From CAWDPQ01 sp963804245 (GTDB taxonomy: Bacteria > Acidobacteriota > Vicinamibacteria > Vicinamibacterales > 2-12-FULL-66-21), in the NCBI GenBank assembly GCA_963804245.1, contig CAWDPQ010000017.1, positions 124,001-188,000 of the forward strand: a stretch of DNA of 64,000 bases. Reading direction: 5' to 3'. Positions 35,224 to 44,392 of the stretch are shown in pieces. Every line of letters begins with the position of its first letter. Positions within the stretch are counted from its first letter, which is position 1. Position numbers and translations under genes: made by a program. A model generated the notes under the pieces. That model had not been told where the DNA came from. It did no database searches and worked only from the letters and a program-made list of their open reading frames with translations.

Positions 35224-35969
35224 CGGTGAACACGCGCACCGTTCGTCTGTTTGCGTCGGGTGTCGGCCTGGGCTTCATCACCGGGGCCTTCGTCGTCTGC
35301 GCGATCGTCTGGCAGTACGGCAATTTCGTGGGCTCCCGCGCCGCGAACCGCGCACATCCCCCCGGCACCCCGCCGGCGATCGAGCGGTTCGTGGACGGTA
35401 TCGATGACGCGGGCGACGGGGTCGTCGACGGCGTGCCCGCGCCAATAGGGCCAATAGGCACGACGGGAGAGCCCTCGCCGGTGGCCCTTCCGCCACCCCC
35501 CGCCGAGCCCGTCGTCGGGGCGGTACCCTCCGACGAGCTCGAGGATCGCGACCTGGAGATGCCTGTCAGGGGTATCCAGCCGGATCAGCTGACGCGGACC
35601 TTTTCAGACCGGCGCGGTGGCGGGCGAACCCACGAGGCCATCGACATCCTCGCCCCGATGAATACGCCCGTGGTGGCCGTTCAGGACGGAACCATCGCCC
35701 GGCTGTTCTTGAGCAAGGCCGGTGGCATCACGGTCTACCAGTTCGACCCCGAGGGGCGCTACTGCTTCTACTACGCCCACCTCGATCACTATGCCGAGGG
35801 CCTGCGAGAGGGCCAGACCGTGAAAAAAGGCCAGGTGCTGGGCTACGTTGGAGTTTCTGGCAATGCCCCTAAACAGACGCCCCACCTGCACTTCGCGATA
35901 TTCCGGCTCACCGAGGACAAGCATTGGTGGGAGGGGACGCCGATCGACCCCTACGACATCCTGAAATAA
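35220..35969 (+). CDS. M23-family peptidoglycan endopeptidase, membrane-anchored
   Basis: 249 aa. One N-terminal membrane helix (residues about 8-30), a Pro/Gly-rich spacer (about 40-105), then a LytM/M23 domain with the zinc ligands in HEAIDIL (HxxxD) and HLHFAIF (HxH), and the usual YYAHLDHYAEGLREGQTV loop. The GTG at 35220 overlaps the L,D-transpeptidase stop (GTGA). Together the two could cut 4-3 and make 3-3 crosslinks. All metal ligands are present, so it is more likely an active enzyme than an EnvC-type activator. Confidence 0.9.
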   Translation: MTVNTRTVRLFASGVGLGFITGAFVVCAIVWQYGNFVGSRAANRAHPPGTPPAIERFVDGIDDAGDGVVDGVPAPIGPIGTTGEPSPVALPPPPAEPVVGAVPSDELEDRDLEMPVRGIQPDQLTRTFSDRRGGGRTHEAIDILAPMNTPVVAVQDGTIARLFLSKAGGITVYQFDPEGRYCFYYAHLDHYAEGLREGQTVKKGQVLGYVGVSGNAPKQTPHLHFAIFRLTEDKHWWEGTPIDPYDILK

Positions 35970-36022
35970 GATTCCAACCTTCCCGTGCGGCCTCTCCGTC
36001 CAAGGTGGTGTAGGAGAGGAGC

Positions 36023-36709
36023 TTGCACGCCGCTATCGTCACCAGACCGCCGTTTCTGGCGCGGACGGCGAGCGGGGCGACGAGAAAGCCCCGCGAGCCG
36101 ACGGATCCGGCGGGTACCGGGGCTTTCCGCCGTCGCGCCGATGGAGTAGCTTCGCTGCGGTCCGACATCCAAGAGCGTGCAGAGCCGCGCCGCGACGCGG
36201 ATGCGGCGGACTCCGTGGCTCGGGCCGCGGCCGGTGACGTTCGCGCGTTCGAGGTCCTCTATCACGCGCACCTGTCCCGCGTACACAGTCTCGTGCGCCG
36301 GATGACGGGCGGTCGTGACACGGACGAACTCACGCAGGACGTCTTCGTTCGAGTCTGGCAGAAGCTGAGTAGCTTTCGCGGCGATTCGGCGTTCACCACG
36401 TGGCTCCATCGCCTCACGGTCAACGTCGTCATCGAACGATTCCGCACCGAGGCAACCAGGCGCCAGCGCATGCGCGATGGCGAGGATATTTTCGAAACGC
36501 TCCCCGCCCCCGCTCGATCCGGCGATCTCTCGATGGACTTCGAGACGGCGATGACGAAACTGCCAGACGGCGCCCGCGAGATTTTCGTCCTGCACGACGT
36601 CGAGGGGTACAAGCATCGCGAGATCGCCACGCTGCTCGAGATTTCGGCGGGCACGTCGAAGGCCCAACTGCACCGGGCGAGAATGATGTTGCGGAAGCAC
36701 TTGCGGTGA
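36023..36709 (+). CDS. ECF-type RNA polymerase sigma factor
   Basis: 228 aa. Region 2 at about 65-135 (AFEVLYHAHLSRVHSLVRR, DELTQDVFVRVWQKLSSFRG, FTTWLHRLTVNVVIERFR) and region 4 at about 170-225 (LPDGAREIFVLHDVEGYKHREIAT, then LLEISAGTSKAQLHRAR). The TTG start at 36023 has a strong GGAGAGGAG site just upstream; an N-terminal tail of about 60 residues rich in Arg and Pro precedes region 2. It is followed 4 bases later by a zinc-finger anti-sigma gene. The pair follows the L,D-transpeptidase/M23 genes by 53 bases and precedes a DUF4097 gene. Confidence 0.92.
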   Translation: MHAAIVTRPPFLARTASGATRKPREPTDPAGTGAFRRRADGVASLRSDIQERAEPRRDADAADSVARAAAGDVRAFEVLYHAHLSRVHSLVRRMTGGRDTDELTQDVFVRVWQKLSSFRGDSAFTTWLHRLTVNVVIERFRTEATRRQRMRDGEDIFETLPAPARSGDLSMDFETAMTKLPDGAREIFVLHDVEGYKHREIATLLEISAGTSKAQLHRARMMLRKHLR

Positions 36710-36713
36710 ACAC

Positions 36714-37427
36714 ATGGAAAGCATGAACCACGAGCGCTGGACGGATCGGTTGTCCGACTATGCAGACGATGAGCTGCGAGTGGAGGAACGCGAGGCGGTC
36801 GATCGCCACCTGGCCGAGTGCGACGAGTGCCGTCAGGTGCTGGCCGAGATCCGCGCGGTCTCGTCGCGCGCGGCGTCGTTGAGCGACGCTCCGCCGGCGC
36901 GGGATCTCTGGCCCGGTGTGGCGGCGGAGATCGGGGCGAACGAGCGGCACGCATCCAACGTCGTGCCGATCCGGCCGACGCGACGCTTCTCGTTCACGGT
37001 TCCGCAGCTCGTGGCCGCCGGGCTCGCGCTGATGCTGCTCTCCGGTGGCATGGTGTGGATGGCGCGCCTCGGAGGCGACAGGACGGATTTCCCCAGCATC
37101 GGTGGCGCAGACTTGACCATGGCCCCGCCGGCGAATTCACCGGCTACCCCAGTGCCGGTGCCGGCGTCGTTTGCCGAAGCGCACTACGACGAAGCCATCG
37201 CCGATCTCCAGCAAACACTCGAAACAGGCCGCACGAATCTCGACCCGGAAACCATCAGCGTGCTCGAGCGCAATCTGGCGGCGATCGACCGCGCCATCGA
37301 GCAGTGCCGCGAGGCGCTCAGTGCCGATCCGGCCAATGCGTATCTGACCGATCATCTCGTGTCGGCAAAGAAGAGAAAGCTGGCGCTGCTGCGACGGGCA
37401 ACCGCGATGGCCGAGGGCTCGAGCTAA
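36714..37427 (+). CDS. Zinc-finger membrane anti-sigma factor
   Basis: 237 aa. N-terminal zf-HC2 domain with DRHLAECDECRQ (HxxxCxxC, residues about 31-40), a single TM helix at about 97-118 (LVAAGLALMLLSGGMVWM), and an extracytoplasmic domain of about 115 residues containing a helical region (YDEAIADLQQTLETGRTNL, VLERNLAAIDRAIEQCREAL). The start may be 36714 or 36723. By position it controls the sigma factor immediately upstream. Confidence 0.88.
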   Translation: MESMNHERWTDRLSDYADDELRVEEREAVDRHLAECDECRQVLAEIRAVSSRAASLSDAPPARDLWPGVAAEIGANERHASNVVPIRPTRRFSFTVPQLVAAGLALMLLSGGMVWMARLGGDRTDFPSIGGADLTMAPPANSPATPVPVPASFAEAHYDEAIADLQQTLETGRTNLDPETISVLERNLAAIDRAIEQCREALSADPANAYLTDHLVSAKKRKLALLRRATAMAEGSS

Positions 37428-37445
37428 CGGGAGAAGAACACTGCC

Positions 37446-38342
37446 TTGATTTCCTTGACCGCCATTCTCGTCGCCACGCTCGTCGCTCAACCGCAAGAGC
37501 GCCGTGACACACGGCCGCCACAGACGGACCAGACTGTCGCGGTCACCCGCGGCACCCGGCTGCTCATCGACAACTTCGCCGGCGAAGTGAACGTGCGCGC
37601 CTGGGATCGCGACTCGCTACGCGTGCAAGCGCGTCACGCCTCGCGCGCGAAGGTGAACCTCAAAACGGTTCCCACCGGGCTGCGAGTCTCGTCGAGCGCG
37701 GAACACGGACCACCCGGATCGATCGATTACGAGATCAACGCGCCCGCATGGATGTCGATCAAGGTCGACGGCCAGTTCAACTTCGTCACCATCGAAGGGA
37801 CACAAGCGGAGGTGTCGGTCGAAAACGTCCGCGGCGATATCGTGGTCAAAGGCGGAAACGGCGTGACCGCAAAGTCGGTCGAGGGCGACATCACGGTCGA
37901 AGGCGCCAAGGGCAAGACGACCGTGAGCTCGATCAATCAGGGCATCAGCGTCAGCGGAAGTAGCGGCGAGATCTATGCGGAGACGGTAAACGGACCGATC
38001 GCCCTATCGCGAATCGAGGCGGCTTCGCTCGAGGCAGGTACGATCAACGGCAACATCACCTACGAGGGCGCAGCGGTCAACGGCGGGCGTTACCGTCTCA
38101 CTTCCCACAACGGCAGCATTACCGTCGCGGTACCCGAGTCATCCAACGCGACCTTCGCCGTCCGCACCTACCACGGCGGCTTCAACAGCAGCCTGCCGGT
38201 CAAGGGCGATCGCGATCCACGGGAAGCCCAGAAGGGGCGTCGCGTTCTGTTCACGCTCGGGAACGGCAGCGCCGAATTCGAGCTCGAGTCGTTTTCCGGC
38301 GGCATCCAACTGCGTAAGCCGGGGACTACGAAAGACAAGTAG
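37446..38342 (+). CDS. DUF4097-family secreted beta-helix protein
   Basis: 298 aa. A short hydrophobic N-terminus (MISLTAILVATLVAQ) suggests export; the rest is an all-beta repeat of the DUF4097 type: VEGDITVEGAKGKT, INQGISVSGSSGEIYAETVNGPIAL, INGNITYEG, HNGSITVAVPESSN, NGSAEFELESFSGGIQLRK. Such proteins often lie beside ECF sigma/anti-sigma pairs, as here, and are thought to fold as right-handed beta-solenoids; biochemical role unknown. The TTG at 37446 is the proposed start (GGGAG about 13 bases upstream), with low certainty. It is the last gene of the sigma operon. Confidence 0.8.
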   Translation: MISLTAILVATLVAQPQERRDTRPPQTDQTVAVTRGTRLLIDNFAGEVNVRAWDRDSLRVQARHASRAKVNLKTVPTGLRVSSSAEHGPPGSIDYEINAPAWMSIKVDGQFNFVTIEGTQAEVSVENVRGDIVVKGGNGVTAKSVEGDITVEGAKGKTTVSSINQGISVSGSSGEIYAETVNGPIALSRIEAASLEAGTINGNITYEGAAVNGGRYRLTSHNGSITVAVPESSNATFAVRTYHGGFNSSLPVKGDRDPREAQKGRRVLFTLGNGSAEFELESFSGGIQLRKPGTTKDK

Positions 38343-38386
38343 CTTCCAGCTCCCAGCTCCCAGCCGCCAGCTTCCAGCTACCGAGC
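38341..38386. repeat. AGCTTCC/AGCTCCC 7-bp tandem repeat after the DUF4097 gene
   Basis: Six near-perfect 7-bp units (AGCTTCC, AGCTCCC twice, AGCCGCC, AGCTTCC, AGCTACC) start at the stop codon. A GAGCCCCGAGAG unit of another family follows. The remaining space to 38525 shows no gene. Confidence 0.65.
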
Positions 38387-38525
38387 CCCGAGAGCGACCC
38401 GGATGTTCTGCTTCGGGATTGCGCCTGTCCGCTGGCGAACACCCCCTCCGCGGCCAGTGCACGAATTCCCTCGTCAATCCGTCAAAACCTTCGTGGCACA
38501 GCTGTTGACTTCAGGGTAGCCGGAC

Positions 38526-39675
38526 ATGGATTCCGCCTGTGCGGTTCAGCCTCGCATCCTGATCGCCGACGATCAGCCGGACCTCATCGATGCCCTCAAG
38601 CTCCTGCTCAAAGCGGAGGGCATCCATATGCGAGGCCGTAACCTCCCCGGACGCGGCCCTTGCCGCGCTCCGTGCCGAGGCGTTCGATCTGCTCTTGATG
38701 GATCTGAACTATACGGGCGACACCACGTCGGGGCGTGAGGGCATCGATCTGCTGTCCCGCATCCAAGCGCTCGACAGCACGCTGCCGGTGATTGTCATGA
38801 CCGGATGGGGCTCGGTGGATCTCGCCGTCGAGGCCATGCGCCGTGGCGTGCGCGACTTCGTGCAGAAGCCGTGGGACAACAGCCAGCTTGTTGCCACGCT
38901 GCGCAGCGAGATCGAGCAGGGCCGCGAACGACGTCAGCGCCTGCAGCACGAACGGCGCGAGATGGAAGAGGCGCGCCGCATCCAGCGGCAGCTGCTGCCC
39001 ACCTCCCTGCCGCAGCTCGAAGGATGGGAGCTCGCCTTTTCGTGGCAGCCGGCGTCAGGGGTTGGCGGTGACTGCTTCGACGCCATCATGCTCACCCCCA
39101 CGCGAATCGCGCTGTCGATTGCCGACGTCGTCGGCAAGGGAATTCCAGCGGCGCTGCTGATGTCGAACCTGCAGGCGGCAGTGCGCGCGTTTGCGACAGC
39201 CACTACCGAACCGCGCGAACTGTGTCACCAGGTGAACAGGATCCTTTGCGGCCACATCGCCGAAGGACGTTTCATCAGCTTCTGCTACTGCATCATCGAC
39301 ACCGAAATCGGCACGCTCTCGTACTGCAATGCCGGCCACTATCCCCCGATCGTCGTCCATGCCGACGGCAGCGTCGATCGACTCACGGCAGGCGGCGCAG
39401 TGCTCGGCGTATTTCCCGATTCGTCCTACGAGCAAGGCAGCACGACCCTGGCCGCTGGCGCCCGGCTCGTGCTCTACACGGACGGCATCACCGAAGCTCA
39501 GACGAAGATTCCCGAGACCGACGAGGAATTCGGCGAAGAACGGCTCGTGGATCTCAGCGTGACCCACCGGGATTGCGGCGCTCCGGTGCTGGAGGACAGG
39601 CTGAGGGCCGCCGTCACCTCGTTTACCGGTGGTCGATTCCAGGACGACGCCACACTTATTGTCGTTAGCCGCTAG
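38526..39675 (+). CDS. Response regulator with PP2C-type (RsbU/SpoIIE) phosphatase output, one-base frameshift
   Basis: 382 aa after removing an extra base near 38630 (CATATGCGAGGCC, where dropping the C restores EAVTSPDAALAAL). Receiver: IADDQPD acid pair, phosphoacceptor in LLMDLNYTGD, VIVMTGWGS, and Lys in FVQKPWD. A coiled linker (ERRQRLQHERREMEEARRI) leads to a PPM/PP2C domain with SGVGGDCFDAI, IADVVGKGIPAALLMS, CNAGHYPP, LYTDGITEAQ and QDDATLIVVSR, keeping the metal-binding Asp residues. Such proteins dephosphorylate anti-anti-sigma factors in partner switching; no STAS or RsbW protein is nearby. GTTAGTC-like repeats begin at its 3' end. Confidence 0.85.
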
Positions 39676-39872
39676 TCGCCAGTCGTGCGAGTCGGCCGCG
39701 TTCGTCGTCTATCCGTCACTGCCAACAGGCATTTCGTCACACAAATGCGCACTTCGTACCGCCACAGCGTCAGTTGGGCCCACCGTTCGCAGCCGGAAAT
39801 GACCACTGGCGGGCTCAGACGAGCGACTCTGATCTTGACGAAGCACAGCAGGCCACTTGATAGTTGGCCTTG

Positions 39873-41004
39873 ATGGAGAAAGCCTGGACACCGCCGGTGC
39901 GTTGGATAGTCCTGGTGGCGGCTGTCCTGAGCCTGTTCTCGACCGCTCAGGCCTACAGACTGTCCACGCTGAACCTGCGCGGTCCGTACGACATCGAGGT
40001 CGGATCGCTCCTGTTGCTGAACATCGCGTATTGGTTCGTCCCAGCGGCGTTCTCACTTCCCATCTTCTATCTCGCCCGCCGCTATCGCCTGGACACTGGA
40101 CGATGGCCCGGCTCCCTGGCTATTCACATCGCCGCCGCCCTCTTCTTTTCAGTGGTGCACCTGTTCTGCATGCTCGGCGTCCGCTCTGCTGCTGTGGACC
40201 GATGCAGGCAAACCGCCGACGATCTCCTGGACCTCCTTTGCGCAGCGGCAGTATCTGATGCAGCTTGACTGGCTGCTGATGACGTACTCGGCGATCATCG
40301 GATTGAGCTATGCGCTCGACTACCGACGCGAGTCGCAGGCGCGGGCGATCAAAGAGGCCACGCTCGAAACGCGCCTGGTGGAAGCGCAGCTGAAGACGCT
40401 GCAGGCAGAGCTCCACCCGCACTTCCTGTTCAACACGCTGCACGCCATCTCGACGCTGGTGCACACCAGCCCGGACGCGGCCGACCGGATGATCAGCCGC
40501 TTGAGCGATCTGCTGCGTCTGACCTTCGATGGAACCGGCGCGCCGGCCGTGTCGCTTCAGGAGGAGCTCGAGTTCCTCCAGAAATACCTCGAGATCGAAC
40601 AGATTCGATTTCAGGATCGTCTATCGGTGCTGTATGACGTCGATTCCGAGACGCTCGACGCAGAGGTGCCGCGTTTGATCCTGCAGCCGCTCGTCGAGAA
40701 CGCGATCAAGCACGGTGTCTCGCCTCGCAGCGGCCGCGGCCTCATTCAGATCTCCTCGCGCCTCCGCGACAATGCGTTGTGGATTGAAGTTCGCGACAAC
40801 GGCGTCGGTCTGGACGGCAAGGGGCGGTCGCGGCTGCGCTCGGGCGTCGGCCTGTCGAACACGCGCGCCCGGCTCGAATGCCTTTACGGAACGGCGCATC
40901 GCCTGGAATTCTCCGAGGGCAGCGAAGGTCTCGCCGTTCAGATGCAGATTCCGCTCACCCGCCTGCCGCCCGGCGCCGGGGACGCGGCGGTGCGGGTCGC
41001 ATGA
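39873..41004 (+). CDS. LytS/YehU-type sensor histidine kinase, one-base frameshift
   Basis: 376 aa after removing one extra base near 40180. Membrane sensor with about four TM helices in the first 135 residues (VRWIVLVAAVLSLFSTAQA, LLLLNIAYWFVPAAFSLPIF, IHIAAALFFSVVHLF, and one after the shift), then a His_kinase domain with the phosphoacceptor in ELHPHFLFNTLHAISTLV, and HATPase_c (LVENAIKHG, VRDNGVGLDG, GVGLSNTRARL). It overlaps the LytTR regulator by ATGA. LytS-type kinases often sense membrane or wall state, but no ligand domain is visible here. No good ribosome site precedes the ATG. Confidence 0.87.
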
Positions 41005-41789
41005 CGCAAACGCGGACGTCCGGTCGAACGCGCGTTCTCATTGCCGACGACGAACCGCTGGCGCGCGAGCGGCTGAGGATGCTGCTGTCGAAAGAGGACT
41101 GGGTCGAGATCGCCGGCGAGTGCGACAACGGTCACGACGCAGTGGCGGCGATTCAGAAGCTCAAACCGGATCTCGTCTTCCTCGATGTCCAGATGCCGGG
41201 CAGCACCGGGTTCGACGTCATTGACAGCGTCGGGGCGGGCCGCATGCCGGCGGTCGTCTTCGTGACGGCCTACGATCGCTATGCGCTGCGCGCGTTTGAC
41301 GTGCACGCGCTCGACTACCTGCTCAAGCCGTTCGACCGCGAGCGGTTCCAACAAGCGCTGGGGCGCGCGCGACAGCATCTGGACAGGAAAAACGCCGGCG
41401 AGCTCGAACGCCGCCTGCTCGAACTGGTCCAGGATCTGCGATCCACGCCACAGCGGCCCGAGCGCTTCGTCATCAAGAGCGGCGGGCGCGTGTTCTTCGT
41501 CCGTACGGACGAAATCGATTGGGTGGAAGCGGCCGGCAACTACGTCAAGCTTCACGTCGGCAACGAAGCCCACCTCCTGCGCGAAACCATGAACGCGCTG
41601 GAAGCGCAACTCGATCCCGATGTGTTCTTCCGCATCCACCGATGCCACATCGTGAACATCGAGCGCGTGAAGGAGCTGCAGCCCTGGTTCAACGGGGAAT
41701 ACGTCGTGTTCCTCCGCAGCGGCGCCCGCCTGACGCTCAGCCGCGGCTACCGGGAAAAGCTCCAGGATCGGATTGGCCGGTCGCTCTGA
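41001..41789 (+). CDS. LytTR-family response regulator
   Basis: 262 aa. Receiver: IADDEP acid pair, phosphoacceptor in VFLDVQMPG, TAYD, Lys in LLKPFD. C-terminal LytTR DNA-binding domain from about residue 155 (IKSGGRVFFVRTDEIDWVEAAGNYVKLHV, HLLRETMNALEAQL, FFRIHRCHIVNIERVKEL). Start at 41001 overlaps the kinase stop, a cognate pair. Typical LytTR targets are direct repeats upstream of exported-protein genes; I could not pin one down here. Confidence 0.94.
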   Translation: MTQTRTSGRTRVLIADDEPLARERLRMLLSKEDWVEIAGECDNGHDAVAAIQKLKPDLVFLDVQMPGSTGFDVIDSVGAGRMPAVVFVTAYDRYALRAFDVHALDYLLKPFDRERFQQALGRARQHLDRKNAGELERRLLELVQDLRSTPQRPERFVIKSGGRVFFVRTDEIDWVEAAGNYVKLHVGNEAHLLRETMNALEAQLDPDVFFRIHRCHIVNIERVKELQPWFNGEYVVFLRSGARLTLSRGYREKLQDRIGRSL

Positions 41790-41794
41790 TCGCA

Positions 41795-41858
41795 TTCCCC
41801 AGCTCCCCAGTTCCCCAGTTCCCCAGCTCCCCAGTTCCCCAGCTCCCCAGTTTCTGAT
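41795..41858. repeat. CCCCAGTT/CCCCAGCT 8-bp tandem repeat between convergent genes
   Basis: Seven to eight units of CCCCAGYT separate the end of the LytTR gene and the end of the C39-peptidase gene. Only one arm is present here, unlike the paired array at 27.5 kb. In the unshifted frame the peptidase gene would read into it, giving an artificial (GELGNWGT) tail. Confidence 0.7.
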
Positions 41859-43842
41859 TCACCTTGTCCACCCGAACGACAGGACTGTGCGTCCGTCGCG
41901 AAGGCCATGCGCGACATCTGCACGCAGCACTCCGGCTCCGGGCAGCGCCACACGAATTCCGGCGCCTGCGTCCACGTGAGCGCGTCGATCGCCGAACGTC
42001 GGCACCGCGAACGCGCGTGCGGTGTCGACGAACACCGCCGGCGCCAGGCGCAGCGTTCGCAGGACGGGACGAGCCCAGTACCGACCACTCGACCCCGGCA
42101 TGGACAAGTCGGCGGCCGAACACGCCGCGGACCACGCCGTCGTGAAGGAGCGGGTGGGCACGCAAAAGCACCTCACGCCCCTGCCCGGTGCCCGCGCCCG
42201 GCAGCAGCGCCAATGGCGTCTCCGAAGTGGTGGTCGTCAGACCACCACGCGTGGACCATACCGATCCCACTCGCGAGTGTGACGAGCGCCAGTCTGACGT
42301 GACGCCGAAAGTAGACGCGCGAAGACCCCCAACAAGAATCGACCCGTCGACCATCGCCCGGCCGAGACCGCCCGCGAAGGTGCGTTCGACGCCGGCGACG
42401 AGCGACGCCGTCGTGTCCTGGTCCCACCGGTCAACGGCTGCGCCCGCCTTGATCCGGGTGACGCCGCTGGTCCAGTCGGACGCGGTGAGCATCACGCCGC
42501 GTCGGCGCTCCTTGATCTCGGATCCCGCCGCGCCGTAAGTCTGGTTCTCCACTAACGCTTCCAGCGACCAGATGCCGCCGAACGGCGACGGAGCCTCGAC
42601 GCCGAGCGCCAGCCGCGGACGTCTTTCCCACCATCGCCACGCCGCCGTCCACAGCTCGCCGCCCCCGGTTGGACTCGCCATGGCGACGCTCAACTCGCGA
42701 TCCGTCGCGGCGCGAATGCCGGCAGCAGACAGCGATACGAGATCCGAAGGAAACAACGGTCGCTCGAGCACGGACGCCATCACCTTGGCGCGGTCGTCCT
42801 CGCGAGGTTCGTAGGTGACCCGCGACCCGAGGAGCGAGGGCAACGCTTCCAGCCGCCGCCGCGCACGCGCCAGTGCGAAACCGGTCAGCAGCGTGTCCGG
42901 TTGGAGGTGGAGCGCCCTGGCAGCCACGGCGTACCGTGTCCGTTCGAGACCGCGGATATCCGCGAGATCGACAACCGGAACGCCAATCCGGTTCCACGCA
43001 TTCAACGCTTCGATGTCGCGCCCGAGAAGGAAGAGGGCTGAAGCCAGGATTCGAGCTGAATGTCTATCGGTGGGATCCCGCTCGAGGGCCCGACCCGCAT
43101 CTCGCGCCGCCTCGCTCCAGTCGGAGCGCAGCGCCTTCACCCCGGCCAGCTCCCGCCACGGCGCTGGATCCCGCGGACACTCGGTAGTGGCGATTTCGAG
43201 GATGCGCTGGGCGCCGGCGAGATCCGAGACCGCCGTGCGGATGCCCTCCTCCACCAGCCCGGTGCAGACCGGATTTCCGCGACGGGCATCCGCATCGGCC
43301 GACGGTGCGTTCGTTGACGAATCCGCCACGGCACCGGATGTCACTGCGGTTCTCGGTTCGGCGACGAGCGTCCAGAACCGCGACGCCGACCACGCCCGTG
43401 TGAAGGCCTCCGCCTCCAGGACGCGAAAGGGCGAGCGAGCCGGATCGTGCACGATGACCCGATTCCCTCGCCAACCGACGATCACGACGTAGTGAAAGCG
43501 GCCCGGCCGATCCTCGATGAGCGCGATCACCGGCCGGCGTTTCGCCAGCAGGTCCTGCACGCGCGACGCGTCTCCTTCGATCGCGACCGCTGCATACCCG
43601 CGCCCTTCGAGCGCTCGGATCAGCTCGCGGCCGCGAATGCCCTTGGCATCGGCATCAACGAGATCGGCAAACGTCTCCGCGTAGACGGCACTCGTCCCCC
43701 AATACCGCATCACCATGGCGATTGCCGCGCCGCCACACAGCGCTTCGCTCTGCGGGAGGAACGGGACGTCGAGAAGAGGTCCGGGTGAAGAGTCGGATTG
43801 GGCCCGAGCCGGGGAAGGGGCGGCCGCCGCGGCCAATGCCAC
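41859..43842 (-). CDS. C39-like cysteine peptidase - TPR - outer-membrane-barrel-like fusion, one-base frameshift
   Basis: 660 aa after removing one base near 42065. N-terminal export signal (residues 1-15), then a C39/papain-like domain: Cys in SEALCGGAAIAMVMRYWG, His in GRFHYVVIVGW, and Asp in VIVHDPARSPF. TPR-like helices occupy about 190-320 (ILEIATTECPRDPAPWRELAGVKAL, DAGRALERDPTDRHSARIL). The last 270 or so residues are beta-rich and end like an Omp85/D15-type barrel (LAPAVFVDTARAF, HVDAGAGIRVALPGAGVLRADVAHGL). The peptidase and partner gene match the PA2778/PA2779 families; the barrel part is not usual for PA2778. The GTG start at 43842 is uncertain; the signal sequence probably begins a few codons upstream. 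Confidence 0.75.
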
Positions 43843-43894
43843 CGCGGCCGTCAGGACAACGCGAAGAAAGCGGGCGATGTGGTCGACGTCAGCC

Positions 43895-44284
43895 TCAATC
43901 CGCGATCACAACGATGAGGATGACGATCAGCAGCACGATGATAATCGTCGTCGTTGAGATGACGATCGTTGATGCCCCACCGGCGAGATCGTTCTCGGCC
44001 TGCCTCGCCTGGGACGCCAGGTCACGCAGGTCGTCGCCCTGAAGGGTCGATACCGCGGCAGCCGCCTTCTCGACCGACAGTCCGGCCCGCGCTGCAATTG
44101 TGCGAACTTCGGTACGGTGCAGAAGTGTGAGAATCGCGTCACGGTCCGCCTGATCCCGGCTGACCCGCTCCGCCACCGCCTTCGCCAGATCTGTTTTTCC
44201 GATGACGTGCGTCTGCGCCTGAGCGGCAGGCGCGACGAGCAGCAGTGCAAGGGTTACCGCTAGCAAACGCCGAACGATTCTCAT
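43895..44284 (-). CDS. PA2779-family membrane protein
   Basis: 129 aa: signal peptide (MRIVRRLLAVTLALLLVAPAAQAQ), a helical middle (residues about 28-100, including RDQADRDAILTLLHRTEVRTIAARAG split by a turn) and a C-terminal membrane helix (STIVISTTTIIIVLLIVILIV). This layout is that of PA2779-type proteins, which neighbour PA2778-type C39 peptidases, as here (53 bases apart, same strand). Role unknown; it could be substrate, chaperone or anchor for the peptidase. Strong ribosome site GAGGAGG. Confidence 0.8.
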   Translation of the reverse strand: MRIVRRLLAVTLALLLVAPAAQAQTHVIGKTDLAKAVAERVSRDQADRDAILTLLHRTEVRTIAARAGLSVEKAAAAVSTLQGDDLRDLASQARQAENDLAGGASTIVISTTTIIIVLLIVILIVVIAD

Positions 44285-44392
44285 CTGAAGCCTCCTCGAA
44301 CAGTCCGAGTCAGGGACACCAGATTGGTACGGCCAAGCATCTTCCGTACCCGTACCTGAAGCTGAACCGCCGGATCCGGAACGACCAGGAGT

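Noticed and set aside
41737..41858. C-terminal (GELGNWGT)-type repeat tail of the C39 peptidase
   Set aside because: It is the CCCCAGTT array translated after a frameshift; the corrected frame stops at 41859 with a barrel-like end.
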